Shown piece by piece: positions 17,047 to 27,500 of a stretch of 46,819 nt of DNA. The stretch covers positions 1 through 46,819 of the IMG/VR virus record IMGVR_UViG_3300029448_000005. One strand, written 5' to 3'. How positions within the stretch are numbered: the stretch's first letter is position 1; each line of letters opens with the position of its first letter. The notes beneath the pieces are model-generated. The model made no database searches and had not been told where the DNA came from. It saw only the letters and a program-made list of their open reading frames with translations. The translations under genes and the position numbers were made by a program. The DNA comes from a virus.

Positions 17047-17959
17047 AGTAATAGGAAATAGAGGGAGACAATTAAAGAAAGCCAATGAGTACATGTATTG
17101 GTCTCCGTTTACCTCACACCATAAACCTAAATTACAAATAAATACACAAACTCAGAAATGGCATTGTTGGGTTTCAAATCAAGGTGGTCATAAACTTTAT
17201 CAGCTATTTAAAAAATTAAAAGCTAGTAAAGAGCAATTTGATGAACTTACAGAGCTTGTGGGTGGATTCCAATCACTATCATCAAATCGTGAGAAAGTCA
17301 AGAGAAATATTGTAAGATTACCAAAAGAATTTAAGCCGCTTTGGAAAAATGGTTCTAGTATAATTGGTAGACACTCAAAAGCATATCTCAATAACAGAAA
17401 TGTTTCTAGTGGGGATATTCTTCGATATGGGATAGGTTATTGTGAAGATGGTATATATGCTAACCGTACCATTGTACCTTCCTATAACAGCGAAGGAGAG
17501 CTTAATTATTTTGTCGGTAGAGACATATACAATGGTGGTATGAAATATAAAAATCCACCTGTATCTAAGGATGTTATTGGATTTGATTTATTTATCAATT
17601 GGGATGAGCCGATTGTATTATGTGAGGGTGTTTTTGATGCGATGGCTATAAAAAGAAATGCTGTTCCTTTATTTGGTAAAACTATACCGAAATCTCTTAT
17701 GAAAAAAATATACGAAAAAAAGGTTAAGAAGATATATATATTATTAGATAGGGATGCTGTTAAAGATGCTATAAAAATAACAGATGATTTAACTAAAAAT
17801 GGCATAGATGTTTATTTCGTAAGACTGTCGAAAGAAGATCCTTCAGATATGGGATTTAAAAGAGTTATTAATCTCATAAAAGAAACTAAACAAACTTCTT
17901 TCTCTGATTTAATGAGGATGAAATTAAATGGTAAAAAAAGAAAATATTTGGAAATTTAA
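17018..17959 (+). CDS. 61: DNA primase, gp61/DnaG-like TOPRIM, degenerate zinc site
   Basis: The 313-residue product is near T4 gp61 in length (342). Its TOPRIM domain shows the catalytic Glu203 in I-V-L-C-E-G-V-F-D-A and the D-x-D pair Asp244/Asp246 in I-L-L-D-R-D, followed by D-P-S-D (275-278). Residues about 27-65 follow the layout of the CHC2-type zinc-binding domain (YWSPFTSHHKPKL, then W-H-C-W-V-S-N-Q-G-G), but the usual cysteines are mostly absent. It would synthesise RNA primers for lagging-strand replication with a replicative helicase located elsewhere. It overlaps the nuclease gene by 29 bases and the next gene by 32 bases; its ATG lacks a clear Shine-Dalgarno. Confidence 0.85.
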   Translation: MNQIVNLLNRVIGNRGRQLKKANEYMYWSPFTSHHKPKLQINTQTQKWHCWVSNQGGHKLYQLFKKLKASKEQFDELTELVGGFQSLSSNREKVKRNIVRLPKEFKPLWKNGSSIIGRHSKAYLNNRNVSSGDILRYGIGYCEDGIYANRTIVPSYNSEGELNYFVGRDIYNGGMKYKNPPVSKDVIGFDLFINWDEPIVLCEGVFDAMAIKRNAVPLFGKTIPKSLMKKIYEKKVKKIYILLDRDAVKDAIKITDDLTKNGIDVYFVRLSKEDPSDMGFKRVINLIKETKQTSFSDLMRMKLNGKKRKYLEI

Positions 17960-18149
17960 TGATGAAGAATGGAAGGTTCATTTTGATGATTCTGAGCTGC
18001 TCAAACTAGCAAAGAAAAAATTTAATTTGGGAAATTCTATGACTATTTATTATGAAAGTGGAAGTCTCTCCGAAGAAACTTCTTGGGATATTATAGTACC
18101 AAATAATAAAATCGATGAAGTTAAAAAATTCATAAAGGATAATTCTTGA
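17928..18149 (+). CDS. Hypothetical small protein between primase and Mre11-Rad50
   Basis: The 73-residue product has an N-terminal half of charged helix (DDSELLKLAKKKFNLG), then a strand-like segment (MTIYYESG, WDIIVPNN) and a final lysine-rich helix. The family is not recognised. GAGGATGA upstream serves as ribosome-binding site inside the primase gene. The stop overlaps the TTG start of the Mre11-Rad50 fusion (TTGA), so its translation is coupled to both neighbours. A role as accessory factor in the same replication/recombination operon is inferred from position. Confidence 0.65.
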   Translation: MVKKENIWKFNDEEWKVHFDDSELLKLAKKKFNLGNSMTIYYESGSLSEETSWDIIVPNNKIDEVKKFIKDNS

Positions 18150-21100
18150 TTAAAGAAAATGTTGTTAAAGTACCTTTTCGTAAGTTAAAATATATTCACC
18201 ACATATCTGATATACAAATCAGAAATTTAAAGCGACACACAGAATACGAAGAAGTGTTCAATCGTACATACGAACAGGTAAAAAAACATAAAGATAATGC
18301 CGTAGTCTATATCGGTGGTGATATAGCACACTCTAAAACCGAAATGTCACCTGAGTTAGTCGACCAGCTCTCACGATTATTTAAGAATCTGGCAGACATC
18401 TGCCCTACGATTCTAATCGCAGGCAATCACGATTGTAATTTAAATAATCTTTCGAGAATGGATGTTCTTTCCCCAATTGTAAATAATCTACAACATAAAG
18501 ATTTACATTACCTAAAACATAGTGGTGTGTATAAATGTGCTGATGTAAAGTTTGTTGTATGGGATGTATGGGAAAAGGAAGATGATTATATTGAAGCTAA
18601 GGATTTTGAGGGTGATACAAAGATAGTTCTCTTTCACGGAACAGTAGATAAGTCTGAAACAGATTTAGGATTCTTTCTTCCATCGGATGTTAAGATTGCT
18701 AAATTTGATGGTTATGATATGGGATTGCTTGGAGACATTCACAAAAGACAGCATCTCAATAAAAAAGAGACTATTTCTTACTGTGGTTCATTGGTACAAC
18801 AGAACCACGGAGAAGGATTAAGTCATGGTTATCTACTATGGGATGTTCCGAAGAGAAAGTCTGAGTATATAGAGATACCGAATGACTACGGCTATTATAC
18901 AATTAATATAGATGATGGTAAGGTGCCTGACTGTCCAGATATACCAAAAATGGCTAGGTTAAGAGTTAGGGTATCCAACACAACACCATCAAAATTAAAA
19001 AAAGCTATGAGCCTTATTCATAGTAAGTATGGTATAAAAGAAGTAACAGTTACAAAAACAGATTCTATAAACTCCATTGAAAAAGTTAGAGGGCAGCACA
19101 TATCGGTTGGTAATGTAAGGGATGCTGACTATCAATATAATCTAATAGAGGAATATCTAAAAACAAATCACTTTGTAGACAAGCAAACTTTAATTGATAT
19201 AAAAAAAATAAATGAAGAATTAAATGGAAGTTTACCAGAAGATAATGTAAATAGAGGAGTAAACTGGCAAGTTAAAAAGTTAGAATTTGATAATATGTTC
19301 TCATATGGAGAAGATAATGTTGTGGACTTTACTAAATTAAGTGGGATAGTTGGTATGTTTGCACCGAATGCTAGTGGAAAATCTTCTTTATTAGACGCAC
19401 TTTCATTTTGTTTATTTGACAGATCTTCAAGAGCCTATAAAGCAGTAAATGTTCTAAATAATAAAAAAGACTATTTTAGTTGTAAAGCTACCTTAGAGGT
19501 AGAGGGTATAGAGTATTTTATAGAAAGAAATGCTAAAAAACAAAAGAATGGTCATGTTAAGGTAAATGTAGATTTTTATTCATTCTCTGATGATGGAGAT
19601 AAAATATCTTTTAATGGTGACCAAAGAAGAACTACAGATGTAAATATTCGTAAGTTGATTGGAACTTATGATGATTTTGTAATGACATCCCTTTCTTTAC
19701 AGACTAACTCAACTGTATTTATTGATAAGACACAAAAAGAAAGAAAAGACTTGCTCGCACAATTTATGGGAATTGGTGTATTTGACCAACTTTATACATT
19801 GGCTAGTGATGAAATACACGATGTATCTTCTCTACTAAAATCATTCAGTAATAATAACTACGATACGGAATTAGCTAAAATAAAAGATTCTTTGGTTGGT
19901 ATGAAGAAAGATTCTAAAAAGCTAACTTCAAATAAAAAAGAATTGGTTATTGATAAAAAACGTGAAGATAGAAAAATTATCAGTTTAACTAAGCAGCTTA
20001 GAAAAGTAGATGAAACTGCTGAAAGTTTAGATGTATTAGAAGAGAAAAAATTATCTTTAAATAGTGAACTAAAATCAACAGATGAAAAATTTGGTAAATT
20101 AAAAACATTATCTGAGCAATATAAAGTTGAAGAAACAGAATTAACAGAAAAAATTAAAATTTATAAAGAAAATGAGGTGGATAAAAAGTTTGCTCAATTT
20201 GAACAATATAGTTTAGAAAAATCAAATCATCAAATTGAAATAGATAAATTAAAAATAGAAGTTCAGCACAAATTAGACAAGATTGAAAAGCTTGGTAATT
20301 TAGAACATGACCCTGATTGTGATTATTGTATGAGTAATCCATTCACATTGGATGCTATAGAAACTAGAGAAAAACTAAATGAGGATAAAAATTTAGCAGA
20401 CACTTTTCTAAGGAAATCATCTGATTTAGATAGTATAATAAATGGGTTATCTCACATTACCGCTCACAAAAAACAAATGGATTCTTGTATAAATGATTTT
20501 AATTTACTTACTTCTAATATCAGTAAGGTAGATAGTGAAAGAAAATTAACTACAGAAAAGAAAAAAAATCTAATAAGTCAATTAGCTATCATTGAGGATA
20601 AGATTAATATCTATCACGAACAAGAAAAGGATATTATTTATAATAAAGGTTTAGTGAATGATATAGAAAATGCACAAAACAATTCTGATAATTTAGAAAT
20701 CGAAATAGAAGAATTGGATAAAAAGCTTGGTTCTGTAAATGGTGAAATAAAGGTATTAGAAACTAATAGAAAAAACATTTTAACAAATATTAAAAAGGTA
20801 GAAGAGTTAGAAGGAAAGTATGCTGCTTATCAGTATTATATGGATGCAATCAAACGTGATGGTATTCCTTATGAACTAATATCCAAAGCTCTTCCAACCA
20901 TTGAGGGTGCTGTAAATGATATACTTTCTCAAATTGTAGACTTCTCTATGATATTGGAAATGGATGGTAAGAATGTAAATTGTTATATCGTTTATGATAA
21001 TGACAATGTTTGGCCTCTTGAATTAAGTAGTGGTATGGAAAGATTTATATCTTCATTAGCTATGAGGGTTGGATTGATAAATGTATCCAATCTACCAGCA

Positions 21101-21301
21101 GCTAATTTTCTTGCAATAGATGAGGGGTGGGGTACTATGGACTCCGACAATTTAAACTCCGTATACAACCTATTTCAGTACTTAAAAACGCAGTTTCAAT
21201 TTACAATGATTGTTTCTCATATAGACTCTATGAGAGATGCTGTGGATACCTTATTAGAGATAAAAAAAGAAGATAATTTTAGTAACGTTTCTTTTGACTA
21301 A
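18146..21301 (+). CDS. 47-46: Single-chain Mre11-Rad50 (gp47-gp46/SbcD-SbcC) fusion
   Basis: The product has 1051 residues with a TTG start behind AAGGA. The Mre11/SbcD nuclease (about 1-350) shows S-D-I-Q (Asp22, with Gln24 where His is usual), G-G-D (Asp59), G-N-H-D (93-96), F-H-G (His164) and G-D-I-H (196-199). The Rad50/SbcC ATPase follows, with Walker A A-P-N-A-S-G-K-S-S (406-414). A long coiled coil carries a zinc-hook C-D-Y-C (725-728). Then come the signature L-S-S-G-M-E (960-965) and Walker B F-L-A-I-D-E (Asp992/Glu993). In T4 these are separate proteins of about 339 and 560 residues that process DNA ends for recombination-dependent replication. No stop codon or second start separates them here. 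Confidence 0.92.
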   Translation: MIKENVVKVPFRKLKYIHHISDIQIRNLKRHTEYEEVFNRTYEQVKKHKDNAVVYIGGDIAHSKTEMSPELVDQLSRLFKNLADICPTILIAGNHDCNLNNLSRMDVLSPIVNNLQHKDLHYLKHSGVYKCADVKFVVWDVWEKEDDYIEAKDFEGDTKIVLFHGTVDKSETDLGFFLPSDVKIAKFDGYDMGLLGDIHKRQHLNKKETISYCGSLVQQNHGEGLSHGYLLWDVPKRKSEYIEIPNDYGYYTINIDDGKVPDCPDIPKMARLRVRVSNTTPSKLKKAMSLIHSKYGIKEVTVTKTDSINSIEKVRGQHISVGNVRDADYQYNLIEEYLKTNHFVDKQTLIDIKKINEELNGSLPEDNVNRGVNWQVKKLEFDNMFSYGEDNVVDFTKLSGIVGMFAPNASGKSSLLDALSFCLFDRSSRAYKAVNVLNNKKDYFSCKATLEVEGIEYFIERNAKKQKNGHVKVNVDFYSFSDDGDKISFNGDQRRTTDVNIRKLIGTYDDFVMTSLSLQTNSTVFIDKTQKERKDLLAQFMGIGVFDQLYTLASDEIHDVSSLLKSFSNNNYDTELAKIKDSLVGMKKDSKKLTSNKKELVIDKKREDRKIISLTKQLRKVDETAESLDVLEEKKLSLNSELKSTDEKFGKLKTLSEQYKVEETELTEKIKIYKENEVDKKFAQFEQYSLEKSNHQIEIDKLKIEVQHKLDKIEKLGNLEHDPDCDYCMSNPFTLDAIETREKLNEDKNLADTFLRKSSDLDSIINGLSHITAHKKQMDSCINDFNLLTSNISKVDSERKLTTEKKKNLISQLAIIEDKINIYHEQEKDIIYNKGLVNDIENAQNNSDNLEIEIEELDKKLGSVNGEIKVLETNRKNILTNIKKVEELEGKYAAYQYYMDAIKRDGIPYELISKALPTIEGAVNDILSQIVDFSMILEMDGKNVNCYIVYDNDNVWPLELSSGMERFISSLAMRVGLINVSNLPAANFLAIDEGWGTMDSDNLNSVYNLFQYLKTQFQFTMIVSHIDSMRDAVDTLLEIKKEDNFSNVSFD

Positions 21302-21452
21302 CAAGTAAATTCTTAGGTTTGCTCTCTCCCCTTTTAAGACTTAGTATATGCTGATTAAGTACTGCGCTCATCGTGGTACTTTCTTCCCTAACATACACTC
21401 TAAACCAGTCTACTAATCCCTCTTCTATAGTAAATGAATATTTCTTTTTCAT
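21279..21452 (-). CDS. Ribbon-helix-helix-like DNA-binding protein, only minus-strand gene
   Basis: The 57-residue product opens with a basic strand (MKKKYSFTI), then helix E-E-G-L-V-D-W-F-R-V-Y-V, turn E-E-S-T-T-M-S and helix A-V-L-N-Q-H-I-L-S-L. This is the strand-helix-helix layout of Arc/CopG/MetJ-type repressors. The reading can extend upstream to an ATG at 21467, but GGAG (21465-21462) is correctly spaced for the ATG at 21452. TATAAT (21475-21470) lies just upstream. The gene ends convergently inside the last 23 bases of the Mre11-Rad50 gene, and its upstream side faces the giant fibre gene. It could autoregulate or govern the early/late switch at this divergent gap. The product is short, so moderate confidence only. 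Confidence 0.6.
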   Translation of the reverse strand: MKKKYSFTIEEGLVDWFRVYVREESTTMSAVLNQHILSLKRGESKPKNLLVSQKKRY

Positions 21453-21480
21453 ACCGATAATCTCCATATATTATACATAT

Positions 21481-21488
21481 AATAAATA
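21481..21488 (+). promoter_or_regulatory. Candidate late promoter octamer before the giant fibre gene
   Basis: AATAAATA, close to the T4 late element TATAAATA, lies 55 bases before the ATG at 21544. GATATTTATTAATG (about 21506-21519) is a diverged version of the ATATTTATAT motif in the same divergent gap 21453-21543. Confidence 0.3.
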
Positions 21489-21543
21489 TTAAAATTTTTA
21501 ATAATGATATTTATTAATGATATCAAACAATAGGAAATTCTTA

Positions 21544-24500
21544 ATGGCAACCGTAAAAAGATTTAATAAATTACTTGGGCTTGAGAATATAGATGTATTA
21601 ATTGATGAAAGAGACACTTCTAGACACATCATAATTACAGATATGCCTCAGAGTTTACCTCAAGGTAAAAGTTCATTTCTAATAGAAGTCTCGCCTTATA
21701 TGAAAGAGGGTGTTGAACTTCAAGTAGATTTTATGGATTCAGAAGGTAATAGCATATACCTTGAACCAGTTCAAAATTATCTAGAGGGTTCTTCAAGAAC
21801 TATGTCGGTTGAGATTTATGATACTACAGCTGCTGGTGTAGCCACTATGATATTGGTTGGTGAATTAGATAGGATACCAACAACTCCAGGAAATTTTAGT
21901 GAAACTGAAGAAGTTCCTGTAGATTTTCAAGGTGTGTATAATGTAAGACTCACTCGTGAAGTTATTATAAATACAGCAGAATTAAATACTCAACCTATAA
22001 AATTTTATTCATCACCAAGACTTATAGCAAATGAGCAAAGATTTGGAACGATGGAGAGAGAGGTTGTAGAAGGTGAAGTAGCTTCAGCTGCTTTTACTGT
22101 CATTGGTAGACCAGTAACCCAACAATCTTATGAGGTATTTACTACAGAAGAAAATGAATCTAATGCACAAGGTTCTGGTGTTACTGAAACTAATGATAAT
22201 AAATCTATAAAGCCACCTGATGGTGATGTAAAAGGCGATAAAGCAGAAAAAGAAAAATTAAAACAACACACTAAAAAAAGAAGTGTCCGCACAGATAGTA
22301 GATTTAAAAGGTCTAGAAGAATTAGGAGAAGAAGGTCTCCTGTGGAATACCCCTATTCATTTTCTATATCTGATGAAGAGCATGAATTTACTACAAATGA
22401 AATTGGAGGAGAAATAAGATTTTCTGATATAGACACCACTATATATAACAGCGAAGATTTAACAAACAATGGTTTAGAAACACCCACATTTAATGTGGTG
22501 AGTGACACACTTGATGAAAATTTCCCAACACATTATACAGCCTCTATTGCTGATTTAAATAACAGCCTTACTGCTTATACAAATACACCATTTACAAAAC
22601 AAGACAGAGAGGGAAATTATAGAATATTAGAATTAAAAGCTACTGGTCAAACTTTTTATGAAAAACAACCATCTGCTTCCTTTAGTTTAACAAATATAGT
22701 TTCTTATGCTGATATAACTTTAAGTCATTTAAGAACATTTTCAGGAGAATTATTTAAAGCAAAAGTTTATGTTAGAAGTGAGGGTTCTTTTGATGATTAT
22801 AAATTATTGGCTGAAGTTCCTATAGAATCCCCTGAACTTATGATAAACTCAAATTCTGTTGGTATAGGTGAGCGAACAGGTTATTTTATTTCTGAAGAAG
22901 ATAAAAATACATATTGGGATTTGTTTGGTAGTACTAACGGATTGACAGCAGCTTCATCAACATCAACAGCTTCTTTTGATAACAACACATTATTAGACTC
23001 AATTATGGTTTCAGGAAGTACATCTACATTTTCAGACCAAATAAGATTTCAATTAAAAGAAGATTATAAATTTGTATTAACAAAGGATATAGATTACACA
23101 TTGTCTTTCAACACCGTTGGTCAAAAGGATACTGATGGTAGAGCTTTAATGTTAGTATACATTTCAGGTTCTTGTATGAATCAAGCTAATAGTTTGTACA
23201 ATGACGAATTTACTGAAATTAATATTGAAGAATCTTCAGCTTATGGTAAAAGAATGGGTGTATTGGAAGTGGAAACCAGTGATGATGATAGAAAAGATTT
23301 TAATTTAGTTAGTCACAATTTTAATACAGATTCAACTGGTGAGGCAACAATTCAATTCAGAGTAATATCAGGACAATGGAACTTATCTGATATATCTGTA
23401 ATTCCAGCAACAGACACCGGATTCTCTCCGTCCTTTGTTAAGTTTCAACAACAATTACCACCTGAATTAACACATAAGAGACCTGAAACATTAGAATTTC
23501 TAACAGAATTTTATGATATGAATAATAATTTGGCTGATGAAATAGCAGTAACAACTGGCTCTATATTCACAGGTGCTAATATGGTTATTACTGGCGATGA
23601 TAATACAATGAGTGGTGACTTATTTATCGGTGGTGATACTACCGGTAGTGGAATGCACTTTGGTGGTGTAGACTCTAACTTGCCAGAAACAGGTACTGAT
23701 GGTGCTACCGGTTCTGGCTTTATGAGGTCGGTTGGTTATTTAGGATTTGCTTCAGCTTCAGATGCATCATTGGATGGTAAACCTGGCTTTATGATTTATA
23801 GTGGTTCTGTTTTACCTGATAGTGGTGAAAATTATGCTGGTGTTGGCTTGGAATTGGTTGGTGCTAGTGGTTCTCTAAAATTTAGAACAAATCCAAGTTT
23901 ATTTGATGTTCAAGCAGATGCATTTTTTGTAGGTAAAACTACAACCCAATTCATAAGTGGTTCAGGAGAAAAGATAGAAATAAGTTCATCAAACTTTCAT
24001 TTAGATGACGCAGGTAATGTGGATATGACGGGTACTATTACTGCTAATGCTGGAGAAGTCGGAGGCTTTACAATAAAGGATAGTAGTCTTAGAGCTGGTA
24101 CAGGAAACTCATCAGTTACAATGAGTGGCGCAGACCAATTAATGAAATTTGGTAGTGGTTCTACATTTACTGCTAGTGAAATAGATGGAATACTTTTTGG
24201 TAAAGATACGGATGGTAAGTATAAATTTGGTGTTGGTAAGGGCGGCTCTTATGTATTTTTTGATGGTGATGCTGTACAAATAGCCTCAGAAGATATCAAT
24301 GTAACTGCTTCAGTTTTCTCTATTGATGTGGATGAATTTAAGTTAAGTGCTACAAATTTATTTGTAAGTTCTAGTGAAGGTGGTTTTGTATCTCTTGGAA
24401 ACCCAAGACCATCTGGTATAGGTGGTACTAATAATGGTATATTTATGCAGGGTAGAAATCCAGACGATACCAAACCTAAGTTCTTAGCAGGTAATGCAGC

Positions 24501-27500
24501 TGGCGGTCATATATCATTCGATGGTGATAATGTTTTTATGTCATCTTCTGCTTTCTTCTTAGGCTCACCATCTCAATTTGTAAGTGGTTCTTTGGGTAAT
24601 GTAGAAATAAGCTCATCAAATTTTCATTTGGATAATGCTGGTAATGTAATAATGAGTGGTAAGATTACTGCTAATGAAGGTGCGATTGGTGGTTTTAATA
24701 TAACAGATGATGCATTATCTTCTACAAACTTTTTTATAAGTGGTAGTCCAACTGCTGGTGGAGATGATACTCCCGAACATATGTTTATTAGTGCTTCTAA
24801 TTTTAATGTTAAGGCTAGTGGTGATGTTACTGCATCTGCTCTTTCATTAACTGGAGGTGATGTAGGTGGTTTATCTGTAGAAAGTGGAGTTATATCAGTA
24901 GGCTCTATTCTAAAATTAAAAGATAGTGGTCAAATAACTGGTTCAAAAGTATTATTTAGTGGTGGTACAATTGGCGGCTTTACTGTAAATGGTGGAGCAG
25001 GTCAGAGTAGTTTAATTGGTAAAACGAGTGATCCAGCTGAAAGATTTAGACTGGATTTGCTGAGTGGAGAATTGCAAGTAGAAGGAAATGATGGTTTTGG
25101 AATAACTTTAGGCGGCGATGCTTCTAGTGGTTATGAAGCAACAACTGACACTAGTATACCAATAGTTTTAGCTACTACAGAAGATGCTAGTAGGACTGTT
25201 GTTAGATTTGGTGATTCGGGTCAGTTCTTTAAATTTGATTCTGGCGCAACGCCAAAATTAACTATTAGCTCAAGTGATTACTTTCTTGGCACATCTACTA
25301 CTTTTATAAGTGGTTCTAACGGAAATATTAAAGTTAGTGGAAGTAATTTAGAATTAGAAACACCAAAGTTTTTCTTAGGTAGAAAGGGTAATCAATTTGT
25401 AAGTGGTTCTAATGGTAATGTAGAGATAAGTTCATCGGATTTTCATTTAACTGCGCAAGGAGATGTAACTGCTTCTGCTATATTGTTAGGCGACAAGGAT
25501 GGTAGTAATTTTTTACAATTTGCTGGTGATACTTTAACTGTAAGAGGAGATTTAGCAGTTGATTCATTATTCTTACCATCAACTATAGATGGTGCAACAT
25601 CAACAGCCGTAAACGCTTCTTCATCTTTAGATTCAAATGGTTTTGCTAAATTCGTATCAGCCTCCATCGGTGGATTTATAGTAAATTCATCACAAATAAA
25701 TTCCGTAAATAATAATATAGTCTTACAATCCAATGGTGCGGCTACGATAAGTGGTAGCTCTGTAAATTTACAAGCTCCTATATTTTATTTAGGAAACCAA
25801 ACAAATTTCATAAGCGGCAGTAATGGAAATATAGAAATATTCAATAGTGGTGCAACCACAATAAGTGGTAGTTCTGTAAATGTTCAAACTCCAAAGTTTT
25901 ATTTAGGGGAAACTGATAATTTTATAAGTGGTAGTAATGGGAATATAGAAATATTTAATACAGGAACTACAACTATTAGTGGAAGTGCGGTAAATATTCA
26001 AACACCTAAATTTTATTTAGGAGAAACTGGTCAATTTATAAGTGGTAGTAATGGAAATATTGAGATAAGTTCTTCTAATTTTCATTTAGATAGTGCTGGT
26101 AACGTTGTTATGTCAGGTAAAGTAACCGCTGATACAGGAGAAATAGGTGGATTTACAATAGGAGATGATTTAGATTCTACAGCCGGTACATTAAAATTAA
26201 AAGGAGCTAGTGGACAAATAACAGCATCAGCTGCTCAGATAACCGGTAAGATAACCGCTCAAACAGGAACTATTGGTGGGTTCAACATCGGAACAGATTT
26301 AGATTCATCTGCTGGTACATTAAAATTAAAAGGAGCAACAGGACAGATTACTGCTTCAGCTGCTCAAATTACAGGTAAGATTACAGCTACAAGTGGGCAA
26401 ATTGCTGACTTTACAATTGACGGAACAAAACTAAAACAAGGAACAGCATTTCATTTAGATGGGGCTTCCAGTGCTGAATACTTTATATCATCTTCCGACT
26501 TTCAAGTTACCCCAGCTGGACAACTTACAGGTTCAAGCGCTTTATTTGACGGAACAATAGATGTAACCGGTACAGGAACAATAGCTGGTTGGACTATAGC
26601 TTCGGGAAGATTTAATGATTCCGGAGATAATCTTAGACTCGATGGTGATGAAAGTCAGATATCAGTAAAAAATCATACTTTTGGTCAAGCTGGTATTCAG
26701 TTACAATATAATAGTGGAACTACAAGAATGTATGTTGGTGATGGTGCCAATAAACATTTAAAATTTGATGGTTCTGATGTTGATATAAAATCTGCTAAAT
26801 TTGAATTGGATGCTACTAATTTAGAATTATCATCAACACACGCTTCAATGAGTTTGGGTGAAGGTAAGATTAGATTAGTTGGTGCTTCCACATCAACAAT
26901 CACAGTTGGTGCTGCTAACGCAATAAAACTATCGGATGATGGTAGTGACAGATTTTTAGTTGTAGGAAGTAAAACTTCGTTTACACATTTTGACCAATCT
27001 ACTGCTGGTTTAATATTAGGAACTGATAATGGAACTACAAAGTTTGAGTTAGCAGCCGATGCAAATAATTACATATCGTTTGATGGTTCTGCTTTTGATA
27101 TTAAAACTGAAGTTTTTACTTTAGATACCACAAATTTAGATATAAATTCATCCACAAAAAGAATTGAGGTTTCAGATGGTAGTAATGTAAGGGTTAGAAT
27201 AGGTGAGGTTGATTCTACTTCAGCTAATCATTTTGGTATAACAATATATGATGGAACCGGTACAGCAGCTTCAGATGAGATAGTTCATCTTAGTGATGCT
27301 AAAAATCAAATAGCTAGTTGGTCTTTAAGTCCTAATCAGATTTCAAGTAATAATTTAATATTAGATTCAGATGGAACTATACAAACAGCAGATTTTGCTA
27401 GTAATGTAAAGGGTTGGAGAATAACATCAGCAAATAATGGTGAGGCAGAATTTGAAAATGTAAGAATTAGAGGAACTTTATCCACTGCTGTATTTGAAAA

